Source: Rhodobacteraceae bacterium bin131 (GTDB taxonomy: Bacteria; Pseudomonadota; Alphaproteobacteria; Rhodobacterales; Rhodobacteraceae). From it: 40,074 bases of DNA. Where the stretch lies: positions 1 to 40,074 of the forward strand of contig MPNP01000015.1 of the NCBI GenBank assembly GCA_002239085.1, given 5' to 3'. Made by a program: the position numbers and the translations under genes. Shown here in pieces: positions 14,920-23,914 of this stretch (the stretch's first letter is position 1; each line of letters opens with the position of its first letter). Below the pieces are notes generated by a model. It had not been told where the DNA came from. It did not search any database and was given only the letters and a program-made list of their open reading frames with translations.

Positions 14920-15882
14920 TCACATTATTTTGATTACAATCTTGCCAACGGCTTGTCTAGTCGCCATTAATTGCAATGCTTCATTCGCTTCTTTCAAGGG
15001 AAAACTGGAACTTATATGAGGGGCTATCAATCCCTGTTCAAACCAAATGAACAGTTCGCTTAAGCATTGACGTATCACTTTTGGATTAAAGGTGAGATAT
15101 CCACCCCAATAGCAACCAATCACATCAAGATTCTTGACGAGAAGAATGTTAGCCGGAATAGACGGAATATCTCCTGAGGCAAAACCGATAGGAATGATTC
15201 GTCCCTCAGGGTTCATGGAGCGCATAGCCGAATTAAATAATGACCCGCCAACTGGGTCGTAAACAACATCTGCGCCGCCTAATGCTTTAACCTTGCTTCG
15301 AAGATCATCTTGAAGCGAGTGAATGAGATGGTCCGCACCCGCAATTTTAGCTTCTTTAAGTTTATTATCACTACTTGCAGCGGCAATGACCTTGGCCCCG
15401 ATGACTCGGCCAATTTCAACCGCAGTTCTGCCCACACCACCTGAAGCCCCCAATACGAGCAGATTGTCCTGAGCTTGTAACTTCGCTCGTTTAACAAGGG
15501 CAAGGTAGGAAGTCCCGTAAGCAATTATAAATCCTGCGGCGATTTCGTCAGACATTTTATCAGGGACATCAAGGCATTGGCCATGGGGCAAACAGATATA
15601 TTCAGCCAAACCACCAAAGTTTGCTATCCCAGCTACACGGGTTCCAATCTGCCTATCATTGATTTCTTCACCAAGGGCTGAAATGACCCCACACACCTCC
15701 ATCCCAGGCGAAAAAGGTAAAGGGGGTTTGATCTGATACTGACCCTGTGAAATGAGTAAATCGGCAAAATTCATACCGACAGCACTGACCCGGATTTGAA
15801 TCTCATTCGGGGCTGGTTGCGGGGTGGGGATATCAACCATCTTCAGAGAATCTCCAAGCGTTTTTACATGCATCGCAAACAT
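14920..15882 (-). CDS. NADPH:quinone oxidoreductase (zinc-free MDR family)
   Basis: A medium-chain reductase of 320 residues similar to Qor and crotonyl-CoA-reductase-like enzymes, reducing quinones or enones with NADPH. The N-terminal catalytic domain has VGMNFADLLISQGQYQ and PFSPGMEVCGVI. The Rossmann domain has LVLGASGGVGRTAVEIG, where the AxxGVG loop binds NADPH, and ADVVYDPVGGSLF. The zinc-ligand set of alcohol dehydrogenases is absent. Start ATG at 15882. It ends about 100 bases upstream of the Bax-inhibitor gene and follows the hydrolase gene by 25 bases, so the last two are likely one transcript. Confidence 0.88.
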   Translation of the reverse strand: MFAMHVKTLGDSLKMVDIPTPQPAPNEIQIRVSAVGMNFADLLISQGQYQIKPPLPFSPGMEVCGVISALGEEINDRQIGTRVAGIANFGGLAEYICLPHGQCLDVPDKMSDEIAAGFIIAYGTSYLALVKRAKLQAQDNLLVLGASGGVGRTAVEIGRVIGAKVIAAASSDNKLKEAKIAGADHLIHSLQDDLRSKVKALGGADVVYDPVGGSLFNSAMRSMNPEGRIIPIGFASGDIPSIPANILLVKNLDVIGCYWGGYLTFNPKVIRQCLSELFIWFEQGLIAPHISSSFPLKEANEALQLMATRQAVGKIVIKIM

Positions 15883-15906
15883 AATGAGTCCTTAAAAAAA
15901 TGAGAA

Positions 15907-16863
15907 TTAAATTGGTTTTTTAAATTGATCAAAAAAACGAAAAATATGGTCAAGTGCTTCATCACGTAATGGTTGCCTTTCCTTGAGTAATTCATGCTTG
16001 GCATTTTTCATTTCCACCAGATGTGACTGAGGCCATTGGGCACAAAATTGATACGCCGCCCGATTATCGACGATTTCGTCATTACCAGCGACGAGCACAA
16101 GCGAATTATGCTTGGGCGGAGATAAGTTCATGAGTTTTTCTGTTTCTAAAAATGCTTGATAAGCCCAATTCCAAGAGGGTCCTCCTAGGCTGACTTCAGG
16201 TTGAGTATTGACTTGGTTTCTGAGAAATAGGAAGGTTTCTGGGCAGCTCGTAAGCGGGTTATTATGAGGCTCAGTTGTATTAAGTAAACTCTCTGGACCT
16301 GCGCCTTGAATAAATTTGTGTCCTTGACCAAGGAGATTTATTAGGGATACGAATCGACGAGCCAAAAAGGTGGCTTTTGCTATTTTCCACATGGGTGCTG
16401 AAAAAGCGCAGGCACTGACCGGTATTGATATTCCATTCATGAGGGCTCGTAATCCAATACAACACCCCATTGAGTGGGCTAAAATGTAATGAGGAGCGGG
16501 AGGAAATTGGTGATTAAAACATCTCAACACAGAAGCGAGGTCAATTTGAAAATCTTCAAATCGGTTAACATGGCACATTTTGGGATTGCTGTGAATTCTG
16601 TCCGAGAGCCCTTGCCCTCTCCAATCATGGGTGATGACCGTATAACCTCTATTTTGCATGGTTAGTGCCAAATGGGCGTATTTTTCAACAAATTCATTGC
16701 GCCCATTGAGAATGAGGATGGTTCCCTTAGTTCCACCTGACCAAATCGCTACCCGTATACGAATATTGTCTGATGTTGTCAGCCAATAGGCTTTGACATT
16801 TCCAGGACTCTTAACAATTGTGTCCAAAAAAGGTGCCGATTGAGTCAGTAAATCTGAAATCAT
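15907..16863 (-). CDS. Alpha/beta hydrolase, lysophospholipase-like (PldB type)
   Basis: A 318-residue serine hydrolase. The fold markers are ILILNGRNEFVEKY (beta strand and oxyanion region), THDWRGQGLSDR, and the nucleophile elbow AHSMGC with Ser near residue 130. The acid is probably in VAGNDEIVDNRAA and the His in NAKHELLKE. The arrangement is that of the serine aminopeptidase S33/PldB group, which cleaves lysophospholipids or monoacylglycerols; the substrate is not defined by sequence. No signal peptide is seen, so it is cytosolic or membrane-peripheral. It is transcribed divergently from the sugar-importer operon. Confidence 0.85.
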   Translation of the reverse strand: MISDLLTQSAPFLDTIVKSPGNVKAYWLTTSDNIRIRVAIWSGGTKGTILILNGRNEFVEKYAHLALTMQNRGYTVITHDWRGQGLSDRIHSNPKMCHVNRFEDFQIDLASVLRCFNHQFPPAPHYILAHSMGCCIGLRALMNGISIPVSACAFSAPMWKIAKATFLARRFVSLINLLGQGHKFIQGAGPESLLNTTEPHNNPLTSCPETFLFLRNQVNTQPEVSLGGPSWNWAYQAFLETEKLMNLSPPKHNSLVLVAGNDEIVDNRAAYQFCAQWPQSHLVEMKNAKHELLKERQPLRDEALDHIFRFFDQFKKPI

Positions 16864-16992
16864 AATGAAAATACTTTGTCGATGGATCTAATTTGCAATC
16901 GACAGACAAAAAAGTGAATTATCAGCATCTAAAGTTTCACCATTGTGTATTATTATTTAAATTGATTGCCTGTAGGGTAAGTTCAGGTTAAT

Positions 16993-17012
16993 GTTTATCC
17001 TCAATTATAAAC
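16993..17012. promoter_or_regulatory. Inverted repeat, possible operator of the thu-type operon
   Basis: GTTTAT (16993-16998) and ATAAAC (17007-17012) flank an 8-base spacer, 36 bases before the binding-protein ATG. The symmetry suits a LacI- or GntR-type regulator site, but no regulator gene is in the window. This could be chance in AT-rich DNA. Confidence 0.25.
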
Positions 17013-17048
17013 TAATTCATAAGTATCTACGAAGATTGGAGAAATATA

Positions 17049-18323
17049 ATGAAGTTGATTAGATCTTCTTTATTGAGTTCACTCATGGCATGTATTCTCG
17101 CGATGAGTGTATCAACCCTTAATGCAGCTGAACTGAGATATGTTTCAGGAGCAGTTGGAAATGCGATTGAGGTATTTCAAGCGCTAGTTAAACCGTGGGA
17201 AGAAGCCACAGGTCACTCAGTTACTCTTGTGCCAATGCCTGCGTCTACGACGGATCAATTTGGACAGTATAGGCTTTGGTTGGCGGCTGGTAATGCGGAC
17301 ATTGATGTTTATCAAACCGATGTGATTTGGGCACCGCAACTTGCCGAGCAATTCATTGATCTGAAAGAAAGTGCAGCAGACCTTATACCGCTTCACTTTC
17401 CGTCAATTATTGAATCTCAAACCGTTGAAGATAAACTTGTCGCATTACCCATATTCACGGACGCTCCGGCTCTGTATTATCGTAAAGACCTGCTTGAGAA
17501 GCACAATCAACCAGTTCCTTCTACTTGGGAACAGTTGACTGAAGTGGCTCGTGCGGTTCAAGATGCTGAAAGAGCCGAGGGTAATGAAGATATCTGGGGG
17601 TTCGTCTGGCAGGGCAATGCCTATGAAGGACTCACATGTGACGCCCTTGAGTGGATTAAGTCTTTTGGTGGCGGGCAAATCGTTGAGCCTGATGGAACAA
17701 TTTCGGTTAATAACCCACAAGCAATTGCGGCACTTGACTTAGCTGCAACATGGCCAGGAACAATTTCACCTCCTGGTGTGCTTGCTTATCAAGAAGAAGA
17801 GTCTCGAGGTGTTTGGCAAACAGGAAATGCGGTGTTCATGCGTAATTGGCCGTATGCTTATTCGTTAGGCAATAGCGATGATTCGGCAGTTAAGGGTCTC
17901 TTTGATGTGACAACACTACCAACTGGCGGCGGGCATGACACCTCGGCTGCGACATTGGGTGGATGGAATGTTGCTGTTTCAAAGTACTCAAAAAATCAAG
18001 AGGCCGCTATTGATTTAGCCAGATATCTGGCTGGACCAGAAGCGCAAAAACTCAGAACTTTAATGGCTTCAAACCTTCCAACGATTATCTCACTCTATGA
18101 TGACGCGGATATAGCCGCAAACCAACCCATTATTCCACGCTGGAAAGATGTCTTTTTGCAAGCTGTACCAAGACCTTCAGCGCCAACAAAAGTGAAGTAT
18201 AATGAGGTTTCAGCCAAATTTTGGTCAGCGGTCCATAACACCTTGTCGGGTGATGGTTCAGCTGCCGATAATTTAGAGCTTCTGGAATTAGAACTTCAAG
18301 ACCTTAAAGGTTCTGGCTGGTAA
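17049..18323 (+). CDS. thuE: ABC importer periplasmic sugar-binding protein (ThuE-like)
   Basis: Cluster B extracellular solute-binding protein of 424 residues. A Sec signal peptide (LLSSLMACILAMSVSTLNA) is followed by the mature sequence ELRYVSGAVGNAIEVFQ. Typical blocks are WEEATGHSVTLVPMPAST, ADIDVYQTDVIWAPQLAEQF, FTDAPALYYRKDLLEKH and TLGGWNVAVSKYSKNQEAA. Together with the ThuF-like permease it best fits the trehalose/maltose/sucrose importer of rhizobia, so an alpha-linked disaccharide is the inferred ligand. AGATTGGAGAAATATA before the ATG gives a good ribosome binding site. First gene of the operon; a strong hairpin separates it from the permeases. Confidence 0.88.
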   Translation: MKLIRSSLLSSLMACILAMSVSTLNAAELRYVSGAVGNAIEVFQALVKPWEEATGHSVTLVPMPASTTDQFGQYRLWLAAGNADIDVYQTDVIWAPQLAEQFIDLKESAADLIPLHFPSIIESQTVEDKLVALPIFTDAPALYYRKDLLEKHNQPVPSTWEQLTEVARAVQDAERAEGNEDIWGFVWQGNAYEGLTCDALEWIKSFGGGQIVEPDGTISVNNPQAIAALDLAATWPGTISPPGVLAYQEEESRGVWQTGNAVFMRNWPYAYSLGNSDDSAVKGLFDVTTLPTGGGHDTSAATLGGWNVAVSKYSKNQEAAIDLARYLAGPEAQKLRTLMASNLPTIISLYDDADIAANQPIIPRWKDVFLQAVPRPSAPTKVKYNEVSAKFWSAVHNTLSGDGSAADNLELLELELQDLKGSGW

Positions 18324-18348
18324 CTCCAATTTCATTACCTTAAAGTTG

Positions 18349-18385
18349 TGGCTAGGCTATGATTAGCCTAGCCAATATTGTTTTT
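18349..18385 (+). terminator. Intercistronic hairpin after the binding-protein gene
   Basis: A perfect 10-bp stem, TGGCTAGGCT (18349-18358) with AGCCTAGCCA (18365-18374), has a 6-base loop and is followed by ATATTGTTTTT. In binding-protein operons such a structure stabilises or partly terminates the message so that the binding protein is made in excess over the permeases. Confidence 0.7.
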
Positions 18386-18426
18386 CGCCTTAGTAGATTA
18401 AATCGGGTCGCAGAAATTACTGAATC

Positions 18427-19377
18427 ATGTTTAAGGGGTTGAAGGAATTAGATTTAGAGGCACAGCGGAGAATAGCCGCTTTCTATTTTCTATTTCCGAT
18501 GATCATTGCCCTGTTCTGCGTTGCCGCATGGCCTTTATTGCGAACGATTTACTTTTCTTTTACCGACACGTCCCTAACCAACCTTTATGGTGGCGAATGG
18601 ATTGGATTTGATAATTATCTCCAGCGAAGAGAGTTAAGTTCAGGTCGTGTGGTTTGGCGTGGTACACTGGCTGATTCTGCGTGGTGGAATGCGGTTTGGA
18701 ATACCGTTCGTTTTTCAGTCATTTCAGTATTTTTTGAAACACTCTTCGGCTTGATGATAGCGCTCGTCCTGAATGCCGAATTCAAAGGCCGGGGTTTGGT
18801 GAGGGCGGCGATTCTCATTCCATGGGCAATTCCAACTATCGTATCCGCGAAAATGTGGGCTTGGATGCTGAATGATCAATTTGGAATCATTAATGACATT
18901 CTCATCCGACTGGGCTTTATCGAAAGAGGGATTGCTTGGACGGCATCAATTGATACGGCAATGACAGCTGTCCTTGTGGTTGATATATGGAAAACGACAC
19001 CGTTTATGGCTCTATTGTGTCTCGCTGGCTTGCAGATGATTCCACGGGATATTTACGAAGCAGCCAAAATTGATGGCGTTCATCCCCTCAAAGTATTTTG
19101 GAAGATTACCTTACCGCTTGTGCGACCTGCCTTAATGGTTGCTGTCATTTTCAGGGCCTTAGATGCACTTAGAATTTTTGACCTGATTTATGTTCTGACT
19201 CCCAACTCAAAAGCAACAAAAACGATGTCGGTGATTAGTCAGGAGAATCTGATACAATTTGATAATTTTGCTTATGGCTCGGCGCAGTCCACAATACTTT
19301 TCGCGATCATTGCGGTGTTTGTAGCGTTATATATTTGGGTTGGAAAAGTTAATTTAAGCGGGGAAGGCGGACGATGA
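18427..19377 (+). CDS. thuF: ABC sugar importer permease (ThuF-like)
   Basis: Inner-membrane permease of 316 residues, MalF/UgpA family with six to seven transmembrane helices. The cytoplasmic EAA loop reads EAAKIDGVHPLKVFWKITLP near residues 210-230 and docks on the ATPase. The segments IGFDNYL, AAILIPWAIPTIVSAKMWAW and DALRIFDLIYVLTPN are strongly like rhizobial ThuF. It starts 50 bases after the intercistronic hairpin and overlaps the next permease by 4 bases. Confidence 0.9.
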   Translation: MFKGLKELDLEAQRRIAAFYFLFPMIIALFCVAAWPLLRTIYFSFTDTSLTNLYGGEWIGFDNYLQRRELSSGRVVWRGTLADSAWWNAVWNTVRFSVISVFFETLFGLMIALVLNAEFKGRGLVRAAILIPWAIPTIVSAKMWAWMLNDQFGIINDILIRLGFIERGIAWTASIDTAMTAVLVVDIWKTTPFMALLCLAGLQMIPRDIYEAAKIDGVHPLKVFWKITLPLVRPALMVAVIFRALDALRIFDLIYVLTPNSKATKTMSVISQENLIQFDNFAYGSAQSTILFAIIAVFVALYIWVGKVNLSGEGGR

Positions 19378-20213
19378 AACGCTCGCTGTCTGATTGGATA
19401 AAGAGCATTGCTTTTTATAGCATTGTTGTTGTGATCTTCGTGGTAGCTGTGTTTCCGTTTTACTATGCGATTCTCACATCGTTTAAATCAGGGACGGCAA
19501 TATTTGAGGTCAATTACTTTCCCGTTGATTTTTCTCTCCAAAATTATGTGACAGTAATGGTGGGTCGGAATTTCATAAGAAGCGTCTTAAATTCGGTATT
19601 CGTGTCAGGAGTGACAGTTCTTTTTGCCTTGCTACTTGCTGTAACGGCCTCATATGCTTTGAGCCGTGTCCGTTTCAGAGGTCGAGCCTTACTTTTGATA
19701 ACCATCCTTGGTGTGTCAATGTTTCCACAGATTGCAGTTCTCGCTGGACTATTTGAACTCGTCAGGTTTTTGGGAATATATAACACCCCTTGGGCAATGG
19801 TATTAAGCTACACGATATTTACTTTACCTTTTACGGTTTGGGTGTTAACGACCTTCATGCGTGAATTACCCATTGAGATTGAAGAGGCCGCTATTATTGA
19901 TGGTGCGACACCGTGGATCATAATCACAAAAGTATTTATGCCTCTATTGTGGCCGGCATTAGTCACAACTGGTCTGCTGGCATTTATTGGTGCTTGGAAT
20001 GAATTTTTGTTTGCCTTGACCTTTACAATATCTGAAGACCAGCGAACTGTACCAGTTGCTATTGCTTTGTTATCAGGTGCTTCAGAACAGGAAATTCCAT
20101 GGGGCCCCATTATGGCAGCTTCGGTAATTGTTACAATCCCGCTTGTCGTATTGGTATTGATTTTTCAGCAGAAGATAGTTGCCGGCCTCACCGCAGGTGG
20201 TGTCAAAGGGTAG
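19374..20213 (+). CDS. thuG: ABC sugar importer permease (ThuG-like)
   Basis: Second permease, 279 residues, MalG family. Six helices are apparent. The EAA loop is EIEEAAIIDGATPWIIITK followed by VFMPLLWPALVTT, and the TMD signature FIGAWNEFLFALTF lies downstream. It forms the heterodimeric pore with ThuF. Its ATGA start overlaps the ThuF stop, and the ATPase gene begins 14 bases after its end. Confidence 0.9.
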   Translation: MKRSLSDWIKSIAFYSIVVVIFVVAVFPFYYAILTSFKSGTAIFEVNYFPVDFSLQNYVTVMVGRNFIRSVLNSVFVSGVTVLFALLLAVTASYALSRVRFRGRALLLITILGVSMFPQIAVLAGLFELVRFLGIYNTPWAMVLSYTIFTLPFTVWVLTTFMRELPIEIEEAAIIDGATPWIIITKVFMPLLWPALVTTGLLAFIGAWNEFLFALTFTISEDQRTVPVAIALLSGASEQEIPWGPIMAASVIVTIPLVVLVLIFQQKIVAGLTAGGVKG

Positions 20214-20227
20214 TATTGGAGATTGCT

Positions 20228-21232
20228 ATGGCAGAGATTGTTTTCAAAAAAGTATCGAAATCATTTGGGGCTATTGAAGTAATCAAAGATGTTGACCTCA
20301 CCATCAATAAAGGTGAATTCATGGTTTTTGTCGGCCCGTCGGGGTGTGGTAAATCAACCATGTTGCGTCTCGTTTCTGGGTTGGAAAGTATTACCAGCGG
20401 TGAAATGACTTTTGATGGTGAGGTGATCAATAATGTTATTCCCTCAAAACGAGGGATTGCTATGGTTTTTCAGAGCTACGCCCTTTACCCTCACATGAAT
20501 GTGTATGAGAATATGGCATTCGGTATGAAACTTGCTAAATCGAATGCTCAGGCTATAAAAAAACGAGTTGAATCGGCGGCCGAATTACTTCAGATTGAGC
20601 ATCTCTTAGATCGCTTACCGAAGCAGTTGTCGGGTGGGCAAAGACAGCGAGTCGCGATTGGGCGAGCCATCGTTCGTGATCCAAGGGTGTTCTTGTTTGA
20701 TGAACCGCTTTCCAATTTGGATGCTGCATTGCGAGTCGCAACTCGTCTTGAGATTGCTAAGCTTCATCACAACATGGATAATGTAACCATGATCTATGTG
20801 ACACATGATCAGGTTGAAGCAATGACTTTAGCTGATCGTATATGTGTATTGAGGGATGGGTATGTTGAGCAGGTTGGAACCCCATCAGAACTCTATGAAA
20901 AGCCCAATTCAATTTTTGTCGCTGGGTTTATTGGATCACCCAAAATGAATTTCTTGACTGGTCAATTCGCTCAAGCGCACGATTGTGCCACACTTGGAAT
21001 TCGTTCTGAGCATATCGTAATGACTGACTCTGATGTTGTTTGGTCAGGACAAATTGTTCATGCCGAAGACGTTGGTTCAGACACATACTTGTTTGTTGAC
21101 ATCAAAGCTGATGAGCCATTAATTGTCCGATGTGAAGGTCGTCAAGTAGTTGAGTTAGGCAAAAATGTAGGCTTGAAACCTGATGCGAAACAATTACATC
21201 GCTTTGACACTGATGGTAAACCAATGGGATAG
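20228..21232 (+). CDS. thuK: ABC sugar importer ATPase (MalK/UgpC family, ThuK-like)
   Basis: Cytosolic ATPase of 334 residues energising the importer. Walker A GPSGCGKST, Q-loop FQSYALYPHM, signature LSGGQRQRVAIGRA, Walker B FLFDEPLSNLDA and the switch His in THDQVEAMTLA are all intact. A C-terminal TOBE-like domain (LGIRSEHIVM, AEDVGSDTYLFV) is present but a little short. Start is ATG 20228 after GGAG at 20218-20221; an open frame extends upstream into thuG but is not needed. It precedes the GH4 gene by 57 bases in the same orientation. Confidence 0.92.
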   Translation: MAEIVFKKVSKSFGAIEVIKDVDLTINKGEFMVFVGPSGCGKSTMLRLVSGLESITSGEMTFDGEVINNVIPSKRGIAMVFQSYALYPHMNVYENMAFGMKLAKSNAQAIKKRVESAAELLQIEHLLDRLPKQLSGGQRQRVAIGRAIVRDPRVFLFDEPLSNLDAALRVATRLEIAKLHHNMDNVTMIYVTHDQVEAMTLADRICVLRDGYVEQVGTPSELYEKPNSIFVAGFIGSPKMNFLTGQFAQAHDCATLGIRSEHIVMTDSDVVWSGQIVHAEDVGSDTYLFVDIKADEPLIVRCEGRQVVELGKNVGLKPDAKQLHRFDTDGKPMG

Positions 21233-21289
21233 CCATTGGAACCTAGTTAATTTTTCATTTCCTAAATCGACTATCTGAGGACGCTTACT

Positions 21290-22645
21290 ATGGCTAAAAT
21301 TGTGCTTATTGGTGCCGGCAGTATTCAATTTGGAGCTCAATTGCTCGGTGATATTTTCCAAAGTGCTGTATTAAACGAGGCAGAGATTGTATTAAACGAT
21401 ATTAACCCCCAAGCTGCTGAAAAGACGGCTCAACTTGCTCAAAATCATATTGATACTCATGGATTAAAGCACAGAATCAAAGTAGAGGTTGACTTATCCA
21501 AGGCTCTGAAAGGAGCGCAATTTGTAGTGAACATGATTGAAGTTGGAGACCGTTTCAAATTATGGAATTTAGACTGGAAAATTCCACAACAGTACGGAAT
21601 CAAGCAAATCTATGGCGAAAATGGTGGCCCCGGAGGGTTGTTTCACTCTTTACGGATTATTCCAGCCATTATTGATATTTGCCAAAAGGTTTCTGATGTT
21701 GCTCCCGAGGCAACCATATTTAATTTTTCTAATCCGATGAGCCGAATCTGTACCACAGTACACCGCAAGTTTCCAGAATTGAAATTCGTTGGACTATGCC
21801 ATGAAATCGCTTCATTAGAGAGACATCTGCCGAGTATATTGAACCAACCGCGGGCGAACATTTTCTATCGGGCCGGGGGGCTGAACCATTTTTCTGTTCT
21901 CTCAAGCGTTAAGTATGTTGATAGCGGCAAGGATGCCTACCCTGATATTCTCATCAATGCACCCTCGTACTTTGCCAAAATTCCCGGATACTCAGAAATA
22001 CTCGCCATGTCGAAAGCAACGGGAATTGATATTGAGACAGAGGGTTGGATGCAAATAGATGTGGCCAAAATAAAAGTAATAAGAGAGTGGTCAGACCGGC
22101 GTATTTTTGCCCTTATTTTGGAACATTTTGGTGTTTTACCAATTACCGAAGACAGCCATTTTGGTGAATATATCAGCTGGGCGTCTGAAGTTGCTGACCA
22201 CCGAGGTATTCTTGATTTTTATACCTATTACCGAAATTTTCTTGGCCGCAGGGATGCGGTCATTGGTAATGAAATCACCGAAAGGATGGTTCCGATTATT
22301 GAAGGCATATTAACCAATAATTACTATGAAGAAGCCGCCGTGAATATCCCCAACAAAGGATATATTAAGAATCTTCCCGAATGGATTGCAGTTGAAGTTC
22401 CTGCTCGCATTGATTCTGACGGGATCCATGGTATACCCATTGAATTGCCTGTGGGAATTAGAGCTCTGATAACAAACCAGATTGGTATTCACGACTTGGT
22501 TGCTGACGCCGTATTAGAAAAAAGTAAAGAATTAGTTATCCAAGCTCTTTTAGCTGACCCAGTGGTTACGACTGCGAAATGTATTCCTGAAATGGTTGAG
22601 TATGTGATCGCTGAACAGAGTCCTTGGTTAGATTATTTACAATAG
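21290..22645 (+). CDS. Glycoside hydrolase family 4 (NAD- and Mn-dependent alpha-glycosidase)
   Basis: GH4 enzymes cleave glycosides in the cytosol by an NAD-dependent oxidation-elimination route with a divalent metal. The 451 residues show the Rossmann loop GAGSIQFG (8-15), FNFSNPM (144-150), and the metal site CHEI at 170-173 with GLNHFS (His200). The CHE motif differs from the CHSV of alpha-glucosidase/alpha-galactosidases and the CNVP or CDMP of phospho-glycosidases, so substrate cannot be fixed from motif. Genomic context suggests an alpha-linked disaccharide brought in by the upstream importer without phosphorylation. Last gene of the operon. Confidence 0.9.
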   Translation: MAKIVLIGAGSIQFGAQLLGDIFQSAVLNEAEIVLNDINPQAAEKTAQLAQNHIDTHGLKHRIKVEVDLSKALKGAQFVVNMIEVGDRFKLWNLDWKIPQQYGIKQIYGENGGPGGLFHSLRIIPAIIDICQKVSDVAPEATIFNFSNPMSRICTTVHRKFPELKFVGLCHEIASLERHLPSILNQPRANIFYRAGGLNHFSVLSSVKYVDSGKDAYPDILINAPSYFAKIPGYSEILAMSKATGIDIETEGWMQIDVAKIKVIREWSDRRIFALILEHFGVLPITEDSHFGEYISWASEVADHRGILDFYTYYRNFLGRRDAVIGNEITERMVPIIEGILTNNYYEEAAVNIPNKGYIKNLPEWIAVEVPARIDSDGIHGIPIELPVGIRALITNQIGIHDLVADAVLEKSKELVIQALLADPVVTTAKCIPEMVEYVIAEQSPWLDYLQ

Positions 22646-22690
22646 AACAATCTGCGGACGATGTGTCTCATTTTGTGGTGTTTGCGACGG

Positions 22691-22975
22691 TTACGCATTG
22701 GTGAATAGGTTGGCAATTTGCAGGGCAATAGCCATGTCCCCATTGATTTTGAGATGACCACTGAGGAAGGCGCTTGTTGGGTTCAATTCACCATCAATTA
22801 TTTTGTCAAATGTTGCCATTGTTCCTTGAATTGTACAGTCTCTATCAGCATCACTTGAAGTGACGTCGCTGCCATCATAAACGAAAGATCCTTCACCCTC
22901 TATAATGACTTTGACTCGGGCTCCGATTTCTGGATTGTTTTTCAATATTTTGAGAATTGTGATGCTTTTAATCAT
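22691..22975 (-). CDS. SCP2-like sterol/lipid carrier domain protein
   Basis: A free-standing 94-residue SCP-2 fold, a hydrophobic-pocket domain that binds lipids or acyl-CoAs. Matches to the family are RVKVIIEGEGSFVYDG, a DADRDCTIQGTMATFDKIIDGELNP middle segment in which Thr-Ile/Asp-Cys replace the common DxTI, and AFLSGHLKINGDMAIALQI at the end. Ligand and pathway are unknown. It is monocistronic, convergent with the GH4 gene, with a purine-rich AAGGAG (complement near 22985-22990) ahead of its ATG. Confidence 0.85.
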   Translation of the reverse strand: MIKSITILKILKNNPEIGARVKVIIEGEGSFVYDGSDVTSSDADRDCTIQGTMATFDKIIDGELNPTSAFLSGHLKINGDMAIALQIANLFTNA

Positions 22976-23191
22976 TGGCTAAAACTCCTTCTTGTATTCA
23001 TGTGAAATTCTCAAAAAATGTGTAACTATTCAGGTAGTATCAGTGACGGATTAGTAAAGCTTCATCGGCTGAACAGGGAAATCATGGAGTGTCGGGACAT
23101 GTCGAGTAGTTACAAAATGTTATCAATCACATAATTATGATAATTTTTATAGTTGAATCTTACCAAGCGTTTTGTAAGGTGAATAATATGG
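22976..23191. other. Divergent intergenic region, no gene seen
   Basis: About 215 bases between the divergent SCP2 and TPR genes. It contains an inverted repeat TGTAACTA near 23020 and TAGTTACA near 23107, too far apart for a single operator. Nothing else recognisable. Confidence 0.4.
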
Positions 23192-23860
23192 TTGAATGAC
23201 AAAGAATCCAAAAGAAGCGTAATCGTGACCACCTACAATTCCATAGAAATACCGTATAGATCTGAACTCCGACTTAAGTTGGTCGTGAATGCCTTAATTC
23301 ATAGTTCCTTGCTAAGGGATTGGAAAATTAAGAGTACAGCATTTGTGATGGCGATGCTTATACCGTCGGTAATCTTAGGTAACGAAAAAATAATTGATCA
23401 ATTATTTTTAGATCTCCAAAAAAGTGATCAAGTTTCCTCACGATACATTGAACGAAGAATCCTAGCCTTTTGGAGCGACTCTGGTTCTGAAGAGGTGAAT
23501 GCATTACTTGAAAATTCACAACTGGCATTAAGAAGTCAAAATTATGATTTGGCATTGATTTATGTCAATAAAGTAATTGAGATCGCTCCAGAATTTCCCG
23601 AAGGGTGGAATACACGTGCGACGATTTATTATTTGCAAAGTCAATTTGATCTCTCAATTGCCGATATTGTTAAAACCTTAGAACTAAACGAGCGACATTT
23701 TGGTGCCCTTAATGGACTCGCGTTAATCTATGAATTAAAAGGGGAAGTCGTAAAGGCTCTAAAAGTATACTCTGAATTATACAAATTGACTCCTAACAGG
23801 AGAGGGGTTAAAGAGAGTATAAAACGGCTTCAAGAAACTCTCTACAACCAATCAATTTAG
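23192..23860 (+). CDS. Tetratricopeptide repeat protein, probably exported
   Basis: A 222-residue protein with about three TPR units in the second half: EEVNALLENSQLALRSQNY, FPEGWNTRATIYYLQSQFD and HFGALNGLALIYELKGEVVKA, each with the canonical small and aromatic positions. A hydrophobic stretch (FVMAMLIPSVILG, around residues 51-63) looks like a signal sequence or anchor. TTG at 23192 has AAGG about ten bases upstream; GTG 23285 or ATG 23348 would put the hydrophobic stretch nearer the N-terminus and are real alternatives. TPR proteins mediate protein contacts; the partner is unknown. The helicase gene follows 54 bases later. Confidence 0.75.
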   Translation: MNDKESKRSVIVTTYNSIEIPYRSELRLKLVVNALIHSSLLRDWKIKSTAFVMAMLIPSVILGNEKIIDQLFLDLQKSDQVSSRYIERRILAFWSDSGSEEVNALLENSQLALRSQNYDLALIYVNKVIEIAPEFPEGWNTRATIYYLQSQFDLSIADIVKTLELNERHFGALNGLALIYELKGEVVKALKVYSELYKLTPNRRGVKESIKRLQETLYNQSI

Positions 23861-23914
23861 TCCGACAAATCGCAGCTTCATTGAATTCTTAATTTCCAAC
23901 CTTTTGAAGTCATC

